Part shown: positions 17,085-25,449 of the stretch, one piece after another
How positions within the stretch are numbered: the stretch's first letter is position 1
Layout: each line of letters begins with the position of its first letter
NCBI RefSeq assembly: GCF_900155685.1
Contig: NZ_LT732548.1
Location: 4,454,330 to 4,518,329, forward strand
Direction: 5' to 3'
DNA length: 64,000 nt
Source of the DNA: Paenibacillus bouchesdurhonensis
GTDB lineage: Bacteria; Bacillota; Bacilli; Paenibacillales; Paenibacillaceae
Notes under the pieces: model-generated
What the model saw: the letters and a program-made list of their open reading frames with translations, nothing else
What the model was told of the DNA's origin: nothing
Database searches by the model: none
Program-made: the position numbers and the translations under genes

Positions 17085-18037
17085 TCGATCACCTTCAATT
17101 CAATTTGCAATGTGTATTCTTCGCCGCTGAAACGGTGGGAACATTCCTCAACCAAGTAAAGCTGGTTGATCGCCAATTCCCCGATTTCCATATGGATGTA
17201 GCAGCCAGCACGAACGGACGGATCCCCTAGCGCATCCACCTTCAAACTTTTGGTCTCGCGGTTTTTCAGCTTGATCAACTGATCGAGAAGCTGACGAATT
17301 TGGGCATCATTCATGTTCTCGTCTACTTTTTCGTAATACTGTAGTCTCCCCCATTTCGCCATATTGGCGCTATCCTGAGCGATATGCACATCCCGCTTCT
17401 TGGTGTCCTTGTTGTCACGCACCAATTTGAACTGGTTATACGTTTCGCTGTCGATGCTCTTTTCAAAGCTGAACCCGGTCATCAGACTCCCGTCCCCGAT
17501 AGCTATATCCAGCTTCATGTCCTTTACATTTTGTAAGGCCAGCTTGCCGTAGTCGTCGTAAAACACGTAAATGCTTCCTGTGTTGACCGTTGTGAGTGCT
17601 AGAGCTTTGTCGATGATATCAATAAGCTTCTGACCGTCCTCAATCAGTGTGGGAAGTGCATATTTGGTATCAGCGATATAGCCCCACTTCAACTCGAAGT
17701 CGTTGGCAATCTGCTTGATAATCGCTGCTGCCGTCTTGTTCTTAAATACGTAAGTATCTGTCGTGGTTAAATATCGAATCTGATCATACGCTTTGATCTT
17801 TAGCGTTTCTTCCTGACTCCTGCCGATTGAAAATACATAGCCATAAAAAAGGGGCTTATCATCATACTTCACCGAGACGATGTCCCCGTTTTGAATCAGA
17901 TAGTTACGATCTTGCAGCATCGTAAAATCTAGGCTTCCCGGCTTGCCGACCCTTGATGTTTTCCAGGTTGCATCCGTGACAAGCTCCGATATATCATACA
18001 TACCGCCTTGTTTATCGTCCGTCATCACTTGCAGCAT
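17081..18037 (-). CDS. Tail hub protein, XkdQ-like (gpD family)
   Basis: A 319-residue hub protein like XkdQ/YqbQ, related to P2 gpD and the T4 gp27 ring that joins the tube to the spike. The ATG at 18037 is chosen because GGAGGGG lies just before it; an upstream in-frame start at 18073 lacks such a site. Features include GYVFSIGRSQEETLKIKAYDQ and a C-terminal hub segment. It lies between the LysM protein and the DUF2577 protein as in PBSX. Confidence 0.87.
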   Translation of the reverse strand: MLQVMTDDKQGGMYDISELVTDATWKTSRVGKPGSLDFTMLQDRNYLIQNGDIVSVKYDDKPLFYGYVFSIGRSQEETLKIKAYDQIRYLTTTDTYVFKNKTAAAIIKQIANDFELKWGYIADTKYALPTLIEDGQKLIDIIDKALALTTVNTGSIYVFYDDYGKLALQNVKDMKLDIAIGDGSLMTGFSFEKSIDSETYNQFKLVRDNKDTKKRDVHIAQDSANMAKWGRLQYYEKVDENMNDAQIRQLLDQLIKLKNRETKSLKVDALGDPSVRAGCYIHMEIGELAINQLYLVEECSHRFSGEEYTLQIELKVIE

Positions 18038-18047
18038 GTTACCCCTC

Positions 18048-18725
18048 CTATGGCAGCTTAATAACTTTACCAATGGGCAGCCGTTTTAATTCACTGTCTT
18101 TGATACCGTTCAGTGTTTGTATTTGCTTATATTTACTGCCATCGCCCAGAAATTGTTTAGCCACTTTCCAAAGGTTGTCTCCCGCGACAAGAGTATACGT
18201 TCCAGGCTGTACCCGAGTATCTGCACGCGACGCTGACTGATTCTCAGACAGTACCGTTTCTTTGCCCGTTGCATCCTGCTCGACTTTGACCTTCTTCGCG
18301 GCGTAAAAGCGATATTCTTTAAACGAAAGTTGGTAGTGTATGTCCCCCACAGCGCCGCCTTCTTCACTCCAGCTAAACTTTTCAATGCTCACTGCCATAT
18401 TAATATTCAAATTCGAACCGGTGAGCACCAACCGAACCGGGCGTTTTTTACTTCGCCAATCTTCAATTCTATCAATGTAATAAGCCGGCCTGAACATAGC
18501 GCTGCGCTCAACATTAACCCCCGGAAACCAACTTGCTGGGAATAAGCTTTCAAAAGCAATTTCTTTCAGCTTCATATTCTTGATGACGTTAATTTCGCCT
18601 AACATAGATATATCGTATGTCTTACTATCCCCGCTGGATTGAACCTCAATTTTACCCGGAAGCACCGGGAATTCTATGGCTTCGGCTCCATTGTTGAATG
18701 ACAGGGTGAGAGTGTATTTATCCAC
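18048..18725 (-). CDS. LysM-domain tail protein, XkdP-like
   Basis: A 225-residue protein. The first 135 residues are a baseplate or tail-tube-adaptor fold, and the C-terminus is a LysM module (YTLVAGDNLWKVAKQFLG, then LNGIKD) that binds peptidoglycan or anchors the hub. It equals XkdP of PBSX in order. It sits between the tape measure and hub genes. Confidence 0.9.
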   Translation of the reverse strand: MDKYTLTLSFNNGAEAIEFPVLPGKIEVQSSGDSKTYDISMLGEINVIKNMKLKEIAFESLFPASWFPGVNVERSAMFRPAYYIDRIEDWRSKKRPVRLVLTGSNLNINMAVSIEKFSWSEEGGAVGDIHYQLSFKEYRFYAAKKVKVEQDATGKETVLSENQSASRADTRVQPGTYTLVAGDNLWKVAKQFLGDGSKYKQIQTLNGIKDSELKRLPIGKVIKLP

Positions 18726-18751
18726 GGATCCCCCCCCTTTCTACCTTTAAT

Positions 18752-20653
18752 TTAAGCGTATATTCTCGACGCACTCGATGCTATTTCTTCTTCCAATGTA
18801 ACTGCAATTTGCGATATGATCGAATCCAAATCTGCTCCATGGTTAATATCCCCGGTGCTAACGGATACGGTAGGTGTTAGCGTTACAAAGTTTTGGATGG
18901 ACTTCATTTCTGCCAGCTCACGCATCGTTTTGAGGTCTTCACTACTGATGTCCACCTTGTCTTCAATTTTTCCAACACTACCCACTTTATCAACTTTGTC
19001 AATGGATGCTGCAGGCACACCGGTTTGACTGAACAAAGAGGCGCTAGATCCCCTAGGGCCGCCTTTCGCTTCTTCATCGGCTTGTTGTTTTGCTCTATTC
19101 GCAGCCCTGTCCGCCATCATATCCGACAACTTTTGATCTCGTTCCTGTGCCTTTTTCGCAGCTCTCGCATAGGCTTCGTCTTTTTCAGTGCCAGCAAAAT
19201 CAGCGATCTTGCCAGCTATATCCTCCATGTTAAACTTCCCTTGTAACGCAAACGTTGACCCAGTAACCCTGTCTATCAGGCTTAATATGACATTTATACC
19301 ATTGATGATGTTATTGATTACATGGTCAAACAATTTCCCGATCGTTTGCGACCAAACAATAAAGGGTACCATCATCCATTCAACCAACTGCCAGAAATAC
19401 GCCGGAAGCTGATCAAATATATTCAGAATAAAGTTCCACGCTCGCATAACACCAGCTACAAAATTGTCGTTGGTTGTCCACAATTTATAGAGGATCAAAA
19501 TTAAGGATGCAATCAAAGTTATGATTAAAACGATGGGATTAGCGTTCATGATCGCATTCCATAGCGCCTGGGCTGTGGCTGCAATCCTTGTAGCTATCGT
19601 GCTCCAGTTTATCGCTAAGGTTAACCCCGCGATCGCTGCTGCCAGCCCCCATACAATCGGGCCGAGAAGGGACCAATTTTCAGAGAAGAAGCTAAAGACT
19701 TGAGCTGCATACTCAACTAGTTGAATCATCCACGATACTGCCTCGGATATGCCCACTGCTAATCCATCCAGAAAATTTGCCACGGCATCAGACTGCAAGT
19801 AAGTGGTTAACAAGACTACCAGTTCAGTAATTCTTGCTAATGGGCCTCCTGCTTCCCCTAAGCTCCCGACCCAGCCTTTAATGATATTGTCGAGAACGGT
19901 CATCGCACCACCAAAGGTCACCGGCATGTCCTCGAACATCTTGTCAATGTCTCCCGATTGTTTCTGAAAGGCCTTAACAAATTGATCGGCTGTAAGCTGA
20001 TCGTTAGCTGCCATTTGCATTAATTCTCCACCGGAAATTCCTAATCCACCCGATAATATCTGCATCATGGCCGGGGCAGTATCCAAAAGGTGGCGGAGTT
20101 CATCCCCTTGCACAACCCCATCTCCCAACGTTTGGGACATTTGCTGCATAGCATTTTCAGCATCTGCTGCTGAAACTCCACTAATCACTAGAGATTTATT
20201 GAATTTATCCGTGAAATCAAGCAAATCATCATTGTTCTTAAATAAACCTTGCGTACCTACTCCAAGCTTAGTTATGAGTCCGGCTGTTGCACTATAACTC
20301 GTCCTGGTTCTATTGGCTATATCTAAAACTTGCTGCTGTAACCCAGCCTGGGTGCGCAAACCATCATTAGCAAAAGCTAAACGGGCGTTGGTATTAGCCA
20401 TGTCATCGGATATCGCCATGGCACCACCGATCACCCCCCCTAGTTTTTGGGCAAGTTTCACCCCCTTGGCTATAACACCAAATACAAGACTTTTAACTGA
20501 GGATTCCGTTTGCTTCAAGCCATTGTTAATAGTTATATTTGCATCGTTTAATGTGGTGTTGATTTGCTGGTAATTGTTGTTGATTACCTGTGTCATATGA
20601 ATAATCTTCTGGTAATTGTTAATCATGTTCAGAGTCGCTTGCACTGTTGCCAT
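18752..20653 (-). CDS. Tail tape measure protein
   Basis: A 633-residue tape measure that sets tail length and occupies the tube lumen. N-terminal coiled-coil heptads (residues 1-60, rich in Asn and Gln), the conserved tape-measure domain (about 70-270: VQGDELRHLL, then LTADQFVKAF) and two hydrophobic segments near residues 340-400 are visible, with a charged Lys/Glu/Ala helix near 500-545. The ATG at 20653 follows an AAGGTG site; an in-frame TTG further up is less likely. At about 1.5 Angstrom per residue the tail would be near 95 nm, short compared with most myophages (estimate from family rule). Confidence 0.92.
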   Translation of the reverse strand: MATVQATLNMINNYQKIIHMTQVINNNYQQINTTLNDANITINNGLKQTESSVKSLVFGVIAKGVKLAQKLGGVIGGAMAISDDMANTNARLAFANDGLRTQAGLQQQVLDIANRTRTSYSATAGLITKLGVGTQGLFKNNDDLLDFTDKFNKSLVISGVSAADAENAMQQMSQTLGDGVVQGDELRHLLDTAPAMMQILSGGLGISGGELMQMAANDQLTADQFVKAFQKQSGDIDKMFEDMPVTFGGAMTVLDNIIKGWVGSLGEAGGPLARITELVVLLTTYLQSDAVANFLDGLAVGISEAVSWMIQLVEYAAQVFSFFSENWSLLGPIVWGLAAAIAGLTLAINWSTIATRIAATAQALWNAIMNANPIVLIITLIASLILILYKLWTTNDNFVAGVMRAWNFILNIFDQLPAYFWQLVEWMMVPFIVWSQTIGKLFDHVINNIINGINVILSLIDRVTGSTFALQGKFNMEDIAGKIADFAGTEKDEAYARAAKKAQERDQKLSDMMADRAANRAKQQADEEAKGGPRGSSASLFSQTGVPAASIDKVDKVGSVGKIEDKVDISSEDLKTMRELAEMKSIQNFVTLTPTVSVSTGDINHGADLDSIISQIAVTLEEEIASSASRIYA

Positions 20654-20684
20654 TTTGTATTTCACCTTCTTTCGAAGCAAATAA

Positions 20685-20858
20685 CTATCTCTTCATTTTT
20701 TTCGCCGCTTTATCTTCCGCTGCAACCCTTTCATCAATGCAAGCCATAACAAAAGCCCTCTCTTCTCTAGAAAGGGCTAAAAACTCACTGGGCCATTTAT
20801 GAAACTTGTGGAGGGCATAGTAAGCATAATTCGCCTCACTGTCGCCCTCCCTGATTAG
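20685..20858 (-). CDS. Tail assembly chaperone: -1 frameshift extension
   Basis: These 57 codons lie in the -1 frame relative to the chaperone gene and are entered through the slippery heptamer A AAA AAC. The sequence begins LIREGDSEANYAYYALHKF, contains WPSEFLALSREERAFVM and ends in a Lys/Ala-rich tail before TAG. The frame has no usable start of its own, and the Trp-Pro-x-Glu-Phe and Arg-Glu-Glu-Arg-Ala segment looks like the T-type extension of frameshifted chaperones (lambda gpGT model, also known for PBSX-like tails). The fused product would be about 191 residues and bridges tube protein and tape measure. Confidence 0.85.
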   Translation of the reverse strand, partial: LIREGDSEANYAYYALHKFHKWPSEFLALSREERAFVMACIDERVAAEDKAAKKMKR

Positions 20859-20864
20859 TTTTTT
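20810..20864 (-). promoter_or_regulatory. Programmed -1 ribosomal frameshift signal
   Basis: The heptamer AAAAAAC (20858-20864) is in the correct register (GCA AAA AAC) two codons before the chaperone stop. Seven bases later GGAGGGC (20844-20850) can pair with GCCCTCC (20810-20816) over a 27-base loop. Slippery site, spacer and stem match the classical -1 signal. Confidence 0.85.
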
Positions 20865-21262
20865 GCTTCTTCCACCAGATCCTCCATCCCAACATCAAAA
20901 CCGCTCAGGCGTTGGATGTGTTCAGCAAGCGTTGCAAGCTCACCGGGCAACAACACTTTATTTACATATTGCTCAGGAGTGGAACAACCAAGTTTGCTAA
21001 TGGACTCCGCATCTTTAAAGTCAGGTACTAGCGTATTATTGATGACAGATGTGGTGTTAAACTGCTGTGCATTAAACTCTACCTTCCCTTTTTTATGAAT
21101 GATGGTAGAACGTTTGCGAAGCTCCTCAAAATCAGGACCTGTCATGGCCTTAATCTTGAACTTTAACAGATTTCCCTCTGCATCTTTAAAGCGCTTGGAC
21201 ACGGTCACTTCTTCCGTCAAACCATCAATAGGGTTAGCATTCAAAAATTCTTGCAAGCTCAT
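20855..21262 (-). CDS. Tail assembly chaperone (XkdN-like), zero-frame product
   Basis: A 135-residue chaperone that coats the tape measure during tube polymerisation and is absent from mature tails. The protein starts MSLQEFLNANPIDGLTEEV and includes FKIKAMTGPDFEELRKR, typical of XkdN-type chaperones. The gene ends in the slippery sequence described at 20810-20864, so two products are expected, this short one in excess. It lies between tube and tape measure genes as the family requires. Confidence 0.9.
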   Translation of the reverse strand: MSLQEFLNANPIDGLTEEVTVSKRFKDAEGNLLKFKIKAMTGPDFEELRKRSTIIHKKGKVEFNAQQFNTTSVINNTLVPDFKDAESISKLGCSTPEQYVNKVLLPGELATLAEHIQRLSGFDVGMEDLVEEAKN

Positions 21263-21283
21263 ATCGTTTCCCTCTTTCTATCA

Positions 21284-21742
21284 TTAAATAGTATTAAACA
21301 TATCCGGCATGTCCACATCCTCAAATGTGAACGGAATTTCCTCTTCCAGCATATCGTCGCTGGTGGCATCAAATTTGGAGAGGAGCAGACTATCGACATT
21401 GCAGTTTTTAAGCACAATTGTTTGCTTCCCCGCAGCACTCCCCGGTTGCTCGTTGACCATCATCAAATCAAACCAAAAATCCTCACCTGTTTTAATATAG
21501 TTGATCATCAATTCCCTAAACATCGACGTTACATAATAGACCGTCAGTGTACCAGTGCCTTTCCATCCAGCAGCACGCTGTGGCGTATTCGTTTTACCGA
21601 GCACAGGCACATCCACTTTGTTTTTCTCAGCAGTGGCCTCCCCGGTCTTACCGTAGAGCAATTCCTCCACCCGTCCGTTGATGGTTACAAAAGCTCGTGC
21701 AGTCTTGCCGCTAATGGCATCTTTAACATTAAAAACTCCCAT
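21284..21742 (-). CDS. Tail tube protein (XkdM)
   Basis: A 152-residue inner tube protein of the XkdM family (DUF2001). The N-terminal ISGKTARAFVTINGRVEEL and the pair GWKGTGTLTVYYVTS and FEDVDMP are characteristic. It polymerises into the rigid tube driven through the target envelope by sheath contraction. It is 15 bases after the sheath gene. Confidence 0.92.
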   Translation of the reverse strand: MGVFNVKDAISGKTARAFVTINGRVEELLYGKTGEATAEKNKVDVPVLGKTNTPQRAAGWKGTGTLTVYYVTSMFRELMINYIKTGEDFWFDLMMVNEQPGSAAGKQTIVLKNCNVDSLLLSKFDATSDDMLEEEIPFTFEDVDMPDMFNTI

Positions 21743-21757
21743 TGTTGAACCCCTCCC

Positions 21758-23083
21758 TTAACGTACTGTGACACTGATATAAATTTTTTCGACGCTATCC
21801 ACGACTTGAATCCAAAGATTAATTCCAATGGAATCTGAATCCTTGCCCGGCAAAACTTCAATATCCTTTTGAGAATCAAAATTTTGGATCGCACCTATAG
21901 CCTGCAGGCTCTCGAGATAAGAGATCGCTTCAGCTTTAAACAGATTTCGCCCGTCGGCATCATTGGATACCTTGCCAAGGAAATGCTGTTTGAACACTCT
22001 GGATATATCATTAGCAATGGCGTCCAAGGTGCGAATAATCCGGTTTTTGCTAAATGGCTTCCCCCGGTCCATCGTAAATGTCTTAAGTGTATTAATATCC
22101 TGCACAATTCGTGCCTGGCCGTTATCGACAGTAAGCACCATTTCGCCGTTACTAATCGCCTGAACAAGCTCAGTCTTTGTATATTTCGGTGACACATCGA
22201 CTGCGTTAGGAATCACCGCATAAGTCAACGATTGGTTGACGTTAGCAGCTGCTTCCATAGCTGCAATCTCCCATACCAGATAGGTCGGTTCTACCGTTAA
22301 GCCATCAGCGGTCACAATACCGTTTTTCAGGCTAATTACACCTTCATGATCCGCTTCAGGATAGTTGCACAGTACAGTCTGAAACTTCTTCCCCTCGTTC
22401 TCCCGGAGACGCTTGGTATAAGCCGTTGCGAGTGATTTAATGACACTATCTTCTGTAGGCACCGCCAACACCTCAAATTCCTCCGCCTCAAAGGCTGCAA
22501 GGGCTGCAGTATATTCCCCAGCTCCGCCAGAACCGTCCGCCCCGCCCTCCAGGGAGGTCACAGCAGTGTCTGTCAATACGCCTGTACCGCTAAAGTCCAC
22601 AAAGTCATTGGATACGAGATCCTCTGCTTTTTCGACCATCTGGACATCCACTTCCTCCTGATCCACATACGTGATGACATTAAAAAAGCCCAGCATATCT
22701 ATGTTGGACTGGATCGAAACTTTCAGATCATTTCCTCGCGGGCCGCCGTATTTAGCCGTCGCGGTCAAACTACCTGACACGGCGCTTGCCTTCACTGCCC
22801 CGTTTGCTCCTAAGCGATAAATCAATACCTTATTAACATGGGAAAGTGCCGCGGCAATATGCCTGATCCGTGGGTCGACTGCATGAAACCCGATAGCAGC
22901 TAACGAGTTCTGCATAAATGTGCTTGCTTCAAGTGTCGTGATTCCTTCTTTCCCCCAAGGCAGATGAGCGGGAACCGCCAATATACCTCGTTCTCCTAAT
23001 TTACCAAGTGCCTGTGCTTCAGATTTGAAATTAATGTATACATCAGGCAATACTTTATTTTGTGTAGTCCAAGTGCCGCCCAT
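21758..23083 (-). CDS. Contractile tail sheath protein (XkdK)
   Basis: This 441-residue sheath subunit is the defining component of a contractile tail. The start MGGTWTTQNKVLPDVYINF and the C-terminal region with FSKNRIIRTLDAIANDISRVF match the XkdK/YqbK family and the full length is retained. The gene begins one base after the preceding small gene. Nothing suggests inactivation. Confidence 0.94.
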   Translation of the reverse strand: MGGTWTTQNKVLPDVYINFKSEAQALGKLGERGILAVPAHLPWGKEGITTLEASTFMQNSLAAIGFHAVDPRIRHIAAALSHVNKVLIYRLGANGAVKASAVSGSLTATAKYGGPRGNDLKVSIQSNIDMLGFFNVITYVDQEEVDVQMVEKAEDLVSNDFVDFSGTGVLTDTAVTSLEGGADGSGGAGEYTAALAAFEAEEFEVLAVPTEDSVIKSLATAYTKRLRENEGKKFQTVLCNYPEADHEGVISLKNGIVTADGLTVEPTYLVWEIAAMEAAANVNQSLTYAVIPNAVDVSPKYTKTELVQAISNGEMVLTVDNGQARIVQDINTLKTFTMDRGKPFSKNRIIRTLDAIANDISRVFKQHFLGKVSNDADGRNLFKAEAISYLESLQAIGAIQNFDSQKDIEVLPGKDSDSIGINLWIQVVDSVEKIYISVTVR

Positions 23084-23278
23084 TTATTTCACCTCTCTGT
23101 TCATAAATTGTTCTACTAGCTGTTTCGCTTGTGCGATCGAATAAGTCTTGTAATCCTCCAGCACAATGCTAAGGATATCTCGATCAACACCTTGCCATTG
23201 CTCAGATTGCACAAATTGTTCCTTCGTAAAGCGAGCTGCATTCGCCTTTTGCTTTGTATCTTCTTCTTTTTTAGCCAT
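23084..23278 (-). CDS. Small conserved tail-module protein
   Basis: A 64-residue, mostly helical, lysine-rich protein with AARFTKEQFVQSEQW and a C-terminal amphipathic helix. Proteins of this size and opening commonly precede the sheath gene in PBSX-like modules; their role is not known to me. The start overlaps the previous gene by eight bases and has a GGAGGGG site ten bases upstream. Confidence 0.75.
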   Translation of the reverse strand: MAKKEEDTKQKANAARFTKEQFVQSEQWQGVDRDILSIVLEDYKTYSIAQAKQLVEQFMNREVK

Positions 23279-23708
23279 AATTTAAGTACCCCTCCTGCTC
23301 GAGTGTTTGCATTTTTGGCATTTCCGGCTTCGGCTTCCACAGCCAATAGTTATAATCCACGAAGAAATGTAATGTCTGATCATTAACTTCATGCTTCATA
23401 TTAATCCCCCGGTATATTTCGCCATCGATCTCTACTGTCGCTAGCGCATCATAGAGTATTTCTGCGGTTGCATGAGCCTTTTCGTTGTATTGCGGCCCTG
23501 TCGGGAAAAAGGTAATGTCGAAGGTATGAGTGCGGTGATAGCGCCTGCCCAGTTCTTGTATTTGTGATGTTGTCAGCATTTGAACCATGAAATATGGTCT
23601 TTCCAGGCCCTGCTCACTCTCTTCGTCATAGACTGTTATGCCAGGAAATGCTTCCGCCAGAGCGTCTGCGATTCCCTTACGAATGCGATTTGAACTTACT
23701 TTGTTCAT
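23271..23708 (-). CDS. Tail terminator-like protein
   Basis: A 145-residue protein beginning MNKVSSNRIRKGIADALAEAF, with ERPYFMVQML and FDITFFPTG, the pattern of tail terminator/tail-completion proteins of PBSX-like phages (DUF6838 type). It would cap the tube and sheath; in a complete phage this is where the head joins. The ATG at 23708 has an AAAGGGG site; an upstream ATG at 23729 lacks one. First structural gene of the module. Confidence 0.75.
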   Translation of the reverse strand: MNKVSSNRIRKGIADALAEAFPGITVYDEESEQGLERPYFMVQMLTTSQIQELGRRYHRTHTFDITFFPTGPQYNEKAHATAEILYDALATVEIDGEIYRGINMKHEVNDQTLHFFVDYNYWLWKPKPEMPKMQTLEQEGYLNYG

Positions 23709-23754
23709 AGCAGCACCCCTTTCTGCCATTCTCGCGTTGATTTTCTTCGTAAAT

Positions 23755-23779
23755 AAAAAAAGACCGATATACTTCGGTC
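23755..23779 (-). terminator. Intrinsic terminator in the tail operon leader
   Basis: GACCGA (23762-23767) pairs with TCGGTC (23774-23779), followed on the minus strand by seven Ts. It stands between the small reading frame at 23790 and the first tail gene, so transcription of the tail genes from upstream has to pass it. Confidence 0.7.
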
Positions 23780-23789
23780 ATGAGTATGC

Positions 23790-23864
23790 CTAATCCATTC
23801 GCAATTCGGGCGGCATAGGGGTATTAGGCGGCAAATCAGCTAATCTTTCCTGCAGTGCGTTCAT
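23790..23864 (-). CDS. Small 24-codon reading frame in the tail leader
   Basis: ATG at 23864 directly follows an unusually long purine tract (AAAGGAGGAGGAGGAGG), so initiation should be strong. The peptide is MNALQERLADLPPNTPMPPE followed by LRMD, proline-rich at the end. An in-frame ATG at 23894 would add ten residues but has no ribosome site. It lies between two intrinsic terminators. I do not recognise it; a leader peptide or small regulator are both possible. Confidence 0.45.
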   Translation of the reverse strand: MNALQERLADLPPNTPMPPELRMD

Positions 23865-23922
23865 AGCCTCCTCCTCCTCCTTTCGATCGTCCATCGTGAG
23901 CGGAAATTGATCTTACCACAAC

Positions 23923-23947
23923 AAAAAAAGCCGGCAAAATTGCCAGC
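23923..23947 (-). terminator. Intrinsic terminator, promoter-proximal
   Basis: GCCGGCAA (23930-23937) pairs with TTGCCAGC (23940-23947) with one wobble, and seven Ts follow on the minus strand. A TATAAT lies only about 60 bases upstream, so it can produce a short RNA. Confidence 0.75.
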
Positions 23948-23998
23948 CATGACATCAAGTGTCTGCCCTTTTGTGGTGTCCATGAATCTAATTCCCAC
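23923..23998 (-). ncRNA. Candidate short leader or small RNA upstream of the tail genes
   Basis: A minus-strand TATAAT at 24005-24010 would start transcription near 23998, and the terminator at 23923-23947 would stop it after about 75 bases. It may be an attenuated leader of the tail operon or an independent small RNA. The region 23709-24155 otherwise holds the 24-codon frame and the second terminator; nothing else is supported. Confidence 0.35.
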
Positions 23999-24004
23999 AC
24001 TATC

Positions 24005-24032
24005 ATTATAGCCCGGTTATTTTGGCAAAGTC
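24005..24032 (-). promoter_or_regulatory. Candidate promoter for the tail module leader
   Basis: TATAAT (24005-24010) is a perfect -10 on the minus strand. The best -35 upstream (CGACTT, 17 bases away) is poor, suggesting an activator or alternative recognition. It points towards the tail genes. Confidence 0.45.
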
Positions 24033-24155
24033 GGACAGGCTTTGGTCAAGGAGCGGACAGGTTGCGGCCTTTGATTTGTATCATATGAATCAGGATACTC
24101 TCAACTATATGTACTCATTCCGCATAAATTGGGCCCTGCGCTAACAATCTTAGCC

Positions 24156-24404
24156 CTAACCATATTTACTTTTAATTATCCAATCTGTTAAACTTCCGAC
24201 ACTTCGAAGTGAATCCAAGGCCAGATCTTCTTCATCAACGGTAAAATCAAATCGTCTTTCTAACTCCGCCAGTAATCTGATCATTGTCATCGAATCCAGA
24301 ATACCCGAGCTGCCAATCAGTTCGGTATCTATATCAGCCTCCGGCAGCCCAAGTACTAAATGAATAGCCTCCAATATTCCCTCTTGAACTTGTATACGCT
24401 CCAT
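24156..24404 (-). CDS. Stand-alone acyl carrier protein (second ACP)
   Basis: An 82-residue carrier protein. The phosphopantetheine attachment serine is Ser38 in GILDSMTMIRLL. It is four bases after the FkbH-like gene, so it is most likely the acceptor of a glyceryl or related three-carbon unit loaded by that enzyme. It is distinct in sequence from the ACP at 59654, which has the FkbJ-type NSLF motif. Last gene of the short operon 24156-27118. Confidence 0.88.
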   Translation of the reverse strand: MERIQVQEGILEAIHLVLGLPEADIDTELIGSSGILDSMTMIRLLAELERRFDFTVDEEDLALDSLRSVGSLTDWIIKSKYG

Positions 24405-24408
24405 ACCT

Positions 24409-25449
24409 TTATTCTCCTATCTCAAGCCAGTCAAATGTTCTGCTTGAAAGCGGCAGCTCTAGTTGATAGTTAATGTACTCCTTATCTCCCTGCTCCTTTA
24501 GCTTACTGAAACCAAGCATTTCCAATAGCAAACGAGCAGGCAAATTACGTTCCTTTCGGGCCAGGAGGCAATGCATCTCCCTAACCTGAGGCCATTTTAG
24601 CACTAGACGCCTTAGTACAGTATATAAAAATGCCGCAGCCACTCCACGCCCTTCAATTCGGCAGGAAACACAGAACAGCCTGATTTCTATTGTGCTTCCC
24701 TTAAGAGCGATAAAGCAGGTGCCAATCAAGCCATGATCTCCAAAACGATCCTTCAATCTCGCTACATAAATAATATGTTGCTTCCACTGGCAAAATGCTT
24801 CAACAAACGGGCGGTCAATACGCTCCAGCAGGCTATTCATCTGATTGGTTCGACGCGATAACTCAACAATTCGCGCATAATCGCCAGGACTGGCCTGTTG
24901 TATCTGAAGTACCATTTGGCATTCCTTCAAAAACTGTTCGCGGCTGCCTTGAAATACTTTTGCCGCTGCTTCACGCTGCTGCCGTGCATTCATATAATGT
25001 CTGCGGTTTGCAGACTCCTCTGTTACATCCCTAACCTGAAGCTCGGGATAATTAGGCAGCTCTAAATAATGCTGCGCATCATAGGTGCGCACCTGGGGAT
25101 AGTAATAATTCATTTCAAACCGCTCAAATGAATCATTATCCACGAATGCCAGCGCCTCCAAGCCAATATTCAGTTCCATGGCTATCTGCTTCAAGCTTAT
25201 CGCCTTAGAATTAAAATGGCATTGCAAAGATACAAAATATTGGGCTATGCCCAGTTTCTCCAGCTTGCTAACCACCTGGTCAAGTCTGTTGCGGCTTGCG
25301 ATACTATGTAAAATACCGCGATGATCCAATTCGGCCAGCACCAGTTCTATACCTGGACGCAATATAATATTGTCGGCATCCTCCCTTAAGATGCCTTCCC
25401 AGATCGTATCATCCAAATCCCAAACAATGCATTTAATCATCTGACTCAC
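24409..25449 (-). CDS. FkbH-like HAD-IIIC protein (second copy)
   Basis: A 346-residue FkbH-type enzyme. The HAD nucleophile motif is WDLDDTIWEG (DxDxT), and the C-terminal acyl-transfer part has the conserved cysteine in VSCRIEGRGV. Characterised relatives take 1,3-bisphosphoglycerate and load a glyceryl group on an ACP. The adjacent ACP gene is the likely partner. GTG at 25449 is the chosen start; it overlaps the GNAT gene by 17 bases and has GGAG ten bases upstream. The oxidising enzymes that would turn glyceryl into hydroxymalonyl are not in this operon but occur at 58-62 kb. Confidence 0.88.
   Translation of the reverse strand: MSQMIKCIVWDLDDTIWEGILREDADNIILRPGIELVLAELDHRGILHSIASRNRLDQVVSKLEKLGIAQYFVSLQCHFNSKAISLKQIAMELNIGLEALAFVDNDSFERFEMNYYYPQVRTYDAQHYLELPNYPELQVRDVTEESANRRHYMNARQQREAAAKVFQGSREQFLKECQMVLQIQQASPGDYARIVELSRRTNQMNSLLERIDRPFVEAFCQWKQHIIYVARLKDRFGDHGLIGTCFIALKGSTIEIRLFCVSCRIEGRGVAAAFLYTVLRRLVLKWPQVREMHCLLARKERNLPARLLLEMLGFSKLKEQGDKEYINYQLELPLSSRTFDWLEIGE

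Noticed and set aside
13429-23708. Complete prophage
   Set aside because: No integrase, repressor, replication, terminase, portal, capsid or lysis gene, and no attachment repeats that I can find at the borders.
23864-23986. 40-codon frame starting in the short leader RNA
   Set aside because: It runs through the terminator hairpin, ends in a run of arginines from the purine tract, and has no ribosome site.
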